Source: Zizania palustris
Lineage: Eukaryota > Streptophyta > Magnoliopsida > Poales > Poaceae
Direction: 5' to 3'
DNA: 64,000 nucleotides
Assembly: GCA_019279435.1 (NCBI GenBank)
Contig: JAAALK010000289.1
Span: 87,203,023-87,267,022, forward strand
Shown: positions 62,341-64,000 of the stretch, piece by piece
Layout of the letters: each line of letters begins with the position of its first letter
How positions within the stretch are numbered: position 1 is the first letter of the stretch
Made by a program: the position numbers and the translations under genes
The notes under the pieces: model-generated
Databases searched by the model: none
Seen by the model: only the letters and a program-made list of their open reading frames with translations
What the model was told of the DNA's origin: nothing

Positions 62341-62632
62341 GGGTTGGTGAGGGGGTGGCGGCGTGATTTGAGCAGAGGGAATAGGAGGTGGTGGCTCTGC
62401 TTTATAGAGGAGGGATGGTGATATGGTTGGCATGGATAGGGTATTTATTAGGCGTCATGGTCCACCATCTGTGCATGGTAAGGCAAGGCAGTGGCTTAGA
62501 TGGAAGGGGGTATTTATTCCCAACAATTCGTCGATTTATCAAGAGAAAGATGGATCAAAGAAAGGGGCTTCATGTAGATCGATTAAGGGAGGATATTAGA
62601 AAACCTAACCGTAATTTTTGGCTTTGATACCA
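62341..62632 (-). mobile_element. Leader and primer site of a minus-strand copia-type element
   Basis: At 62620-62632 the minus strand reads TGGTATCAAAGCC, an initiator-Met-type primer site. It adjoins an LTR end at 62633. The sequence to its left would be the element's leader; no gag was recognised in it. Confidence 0.5.
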
Positions 62633-62947
62633 TGTTGGGAATAGCACATGTATTATCCTGAGGACCGGAGGTCCAAATATATCTTCCCGAGCGTGTATGA
62701 CTAGCATGGTGGAGGCATGAAAATTGCTCAACCTTCTAAATTGCTCAGCCTTTTTTTGTTTTGGTTTCCTTCCATGTTTAGCATCAAGTGCTGCCTATGT
62801 AAACATCAAGAGCTATAACAACCGAGCATCACAATAGAGAAAGAATGGAAAAGATCCTTGCATCTAGTTTTGATCGTGTGAGTCGAGGCTTTCTGTTTGT
62901 TCTTCCCGTCCTTACCGGAGCTCGCTTGAGAGAGGTTCCAGCTGACA
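62633..62947. repeat. Composite LTR segment between two opposed primer sites
   Basis: The left edge TGTTGGGAATAGC is the LTR terminus of the minus-strand element. The right edge GTTCCAGCTGACA is the LTR terminus of a plus-strand element, with primer site TGGTATCAAAGC at 62950-62961. The two LTR pieces must meet somewhere inside these 315 bp. Confidence 0.55.
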
Positions 62948-64000
62948 TTTGGTATCAAAGCTTCTTTGAGCCAAGGATATATCACCACTCTGCTCCGCCG
63001 CACGAAGTCAGTGAAGGGCAACGAGGTCACCACGTCTCGCTTTCGCTGGCACCACGTAGAGGGCGTCGCGAGGTCATCATCCACCATACCATTGCAGAGT
63101 CATTTGCTGTCAGTAGTACTCAGTTCTCCATGCTCGTTGTAGGTGAACTTGGAGGTGGAAGGTGGTGGTACAGTGTCGAGCTATAGGAAGATGTGGAGAT
63201 CGAGTACCGTCATGACTGACTGGCGCTCGTTGTGATTCTATGCTACATGTCGCTCAACATGCTAGTTGGTCTCCGTCAAAGGAGGATGGGGGAAAGCATG
63301 GACATCCATCAAGCAGTTCCACATTGGGGTCTAGCGGAGTCTGAGGGGAAGGGTGGCGGGAAAAGCTCCAGCAGCATCGGTGGCAAGAAGAGCGATGGCC
63401 GTGGGCAAGACATGAGGTATGGAAAGGGTGAGAGCTCTAGCTCCGGACCATGTGACGGTATCAAAGCCTAGTATAGTGGAGGATAGGCCATCATCCATTA
63501 CCAGTGCAGGCACTACGGGAAATATGGCCATTGGGCCAAGGATTGCCACAACAAGCCCAAGGGAAAGGCCCACATCGAGAGGACTCAGAACCGATGTTGC
63601 TGATGTCTTGAGGTGATGTCTTCCCCAACATGTTATCATCATCATGCATTGTCCCAACTCCATCACCATCTAAGCATCAGCCCCTATGCATCGTCGAGGG
63701 AAAGATCTTCGCACAACTTGATGGAGACATGGAGCGCGATGACACCCTATGGTATCTCGATAGTGGGGAGACCAACCACATGTTGGGATGATGAAACACC
63801 TTCATTGACATTGACACGGTGATCCGTGGCACCGTCATGTTCGGTGATGGCTCAGAGGTTGAAATCAAAGGATCAGGTACTGTGCTATTCAAGGGCAAGA
63901 CCATTGAGCACATCCTTTTCACGGGGGTGTAGTTCATCCTAAGGTTGACGACTAACATCATCAGCCTTGGCTAGCTCAACAAGGGTGGTTGTGATGTCCA
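62948..64000 (+). pseudogene. Copia element start: gag and protease
   Basis: After the primer site, decayed gag leads to a zinc-knuckle remnant (CRHYGKYGHWAKDC, second Cys replaced by Tyr) near 63512-63553. The protease loop LWYLDSGETNHMLG near 63750-63790 keeps DSG. VMFGDGSEVEIKGSGTVLFK and IEHILFTGV follow. Stops at 63790 and 63932 show decay. The element runs off the window. Confidence 0.75.

Noticed and set aside
1..64000. Endogenous pararetrovirus or other viral insertion
   Set aside because: Every RT seen has the neighbours, LTRs, primer sites or LINE tails of ordinary plant retrotransposons. No movement-protein or coat-protein region was found.
1..64000. tRNA, rRNA or CRISPR-like arrays
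   Set aside because: Short matches to tRNA are retroelement primer sites only. The tandem repeats are minisatellites without spacer structure.

Overview
The window looks like repeat-rich nuclear DNA of a grass (Poaceae). It is almost entirely nested LTR retrotransposons of the Tat/Athila-like gypsy, Sirevirus-like copia and other copia types common in grass genomes, plus L1 and RTE LINEs, hAT, Mutator-like and MITE elements. One ordinary host gene runs through them. I see no bacterial operons, tRNA or rRNA genes, or CRISPR arrays. The species cannot be fixed from the sequence alone.

Layout, left part (1-31,066), all transposons. A minus-strand Tat-lineage gypsy element (451-4456) is cut at its left by a Sirevirus-like LTR (1-450). 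Next comes a second gypsy family whose primer site reads TGGTGACTCCGCTGGGGAC. Its gag, LTRs, leaders and pol tails lie broken and in both orientations at 4457-10029 and 17403-20221. A Sirevirus-like solo LTR (10030-17402) is inserted in one of its pol copies. That solo LTR is itself interrupted by a complete gag-only LTR element with a matching 5-bp target duplication (11552-16111). A second Tat element (20222-24701) carries a non-autonomous hAT element with an 8-bp target duplication. A Sirevirus-like copia element with a 2.2-kb LTR, gag and a decayed pol (24702-about 31066) truncates it.

Host gene (31217 to beyond 61623, plus strand). Five exons encode the first 244 codons of a plant APE1L-like AP endonuclease (exonuclease III family, base-excision repair). 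All splice sites are GT-AG and the frame is open throughout. Intron 3 is 23.3 kb and intron 4 is 5.1 kb, both swollen by nested transposons. The last exons, with the final catalytic residues, are not in the window. Only about 150 bp separate the decayed copia element from the start codon.

Intron 3 holds, in order: a copia LTR with its primer site, a copia RNase H end with its LTR, gypsy gag/protease/RT pieces split by a solo LTR that carries an RTE LINE, a minus copia element split by an L1 LINE, a GC-rich copia with unusually short (125-bp) LTRs, a minus L1 LINE, and a plus copia whose RT is split by a Mutator-like element that in turn holds a hAT element. A palindromic MITE closes the block. 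Intron 4 holds an L1 tail, a gypsy remnant split by a minus copia, and an unrecognised minus-strand ORF (60034-60603). Intron 5 holds two opposed LTR/primer-site modules and the start of a copia element that runs off the window.

Nearly all transposon ORFs are broken, so the window reads as an old, repeatedly invaded locus around one apparently intact DNA-repair gene.
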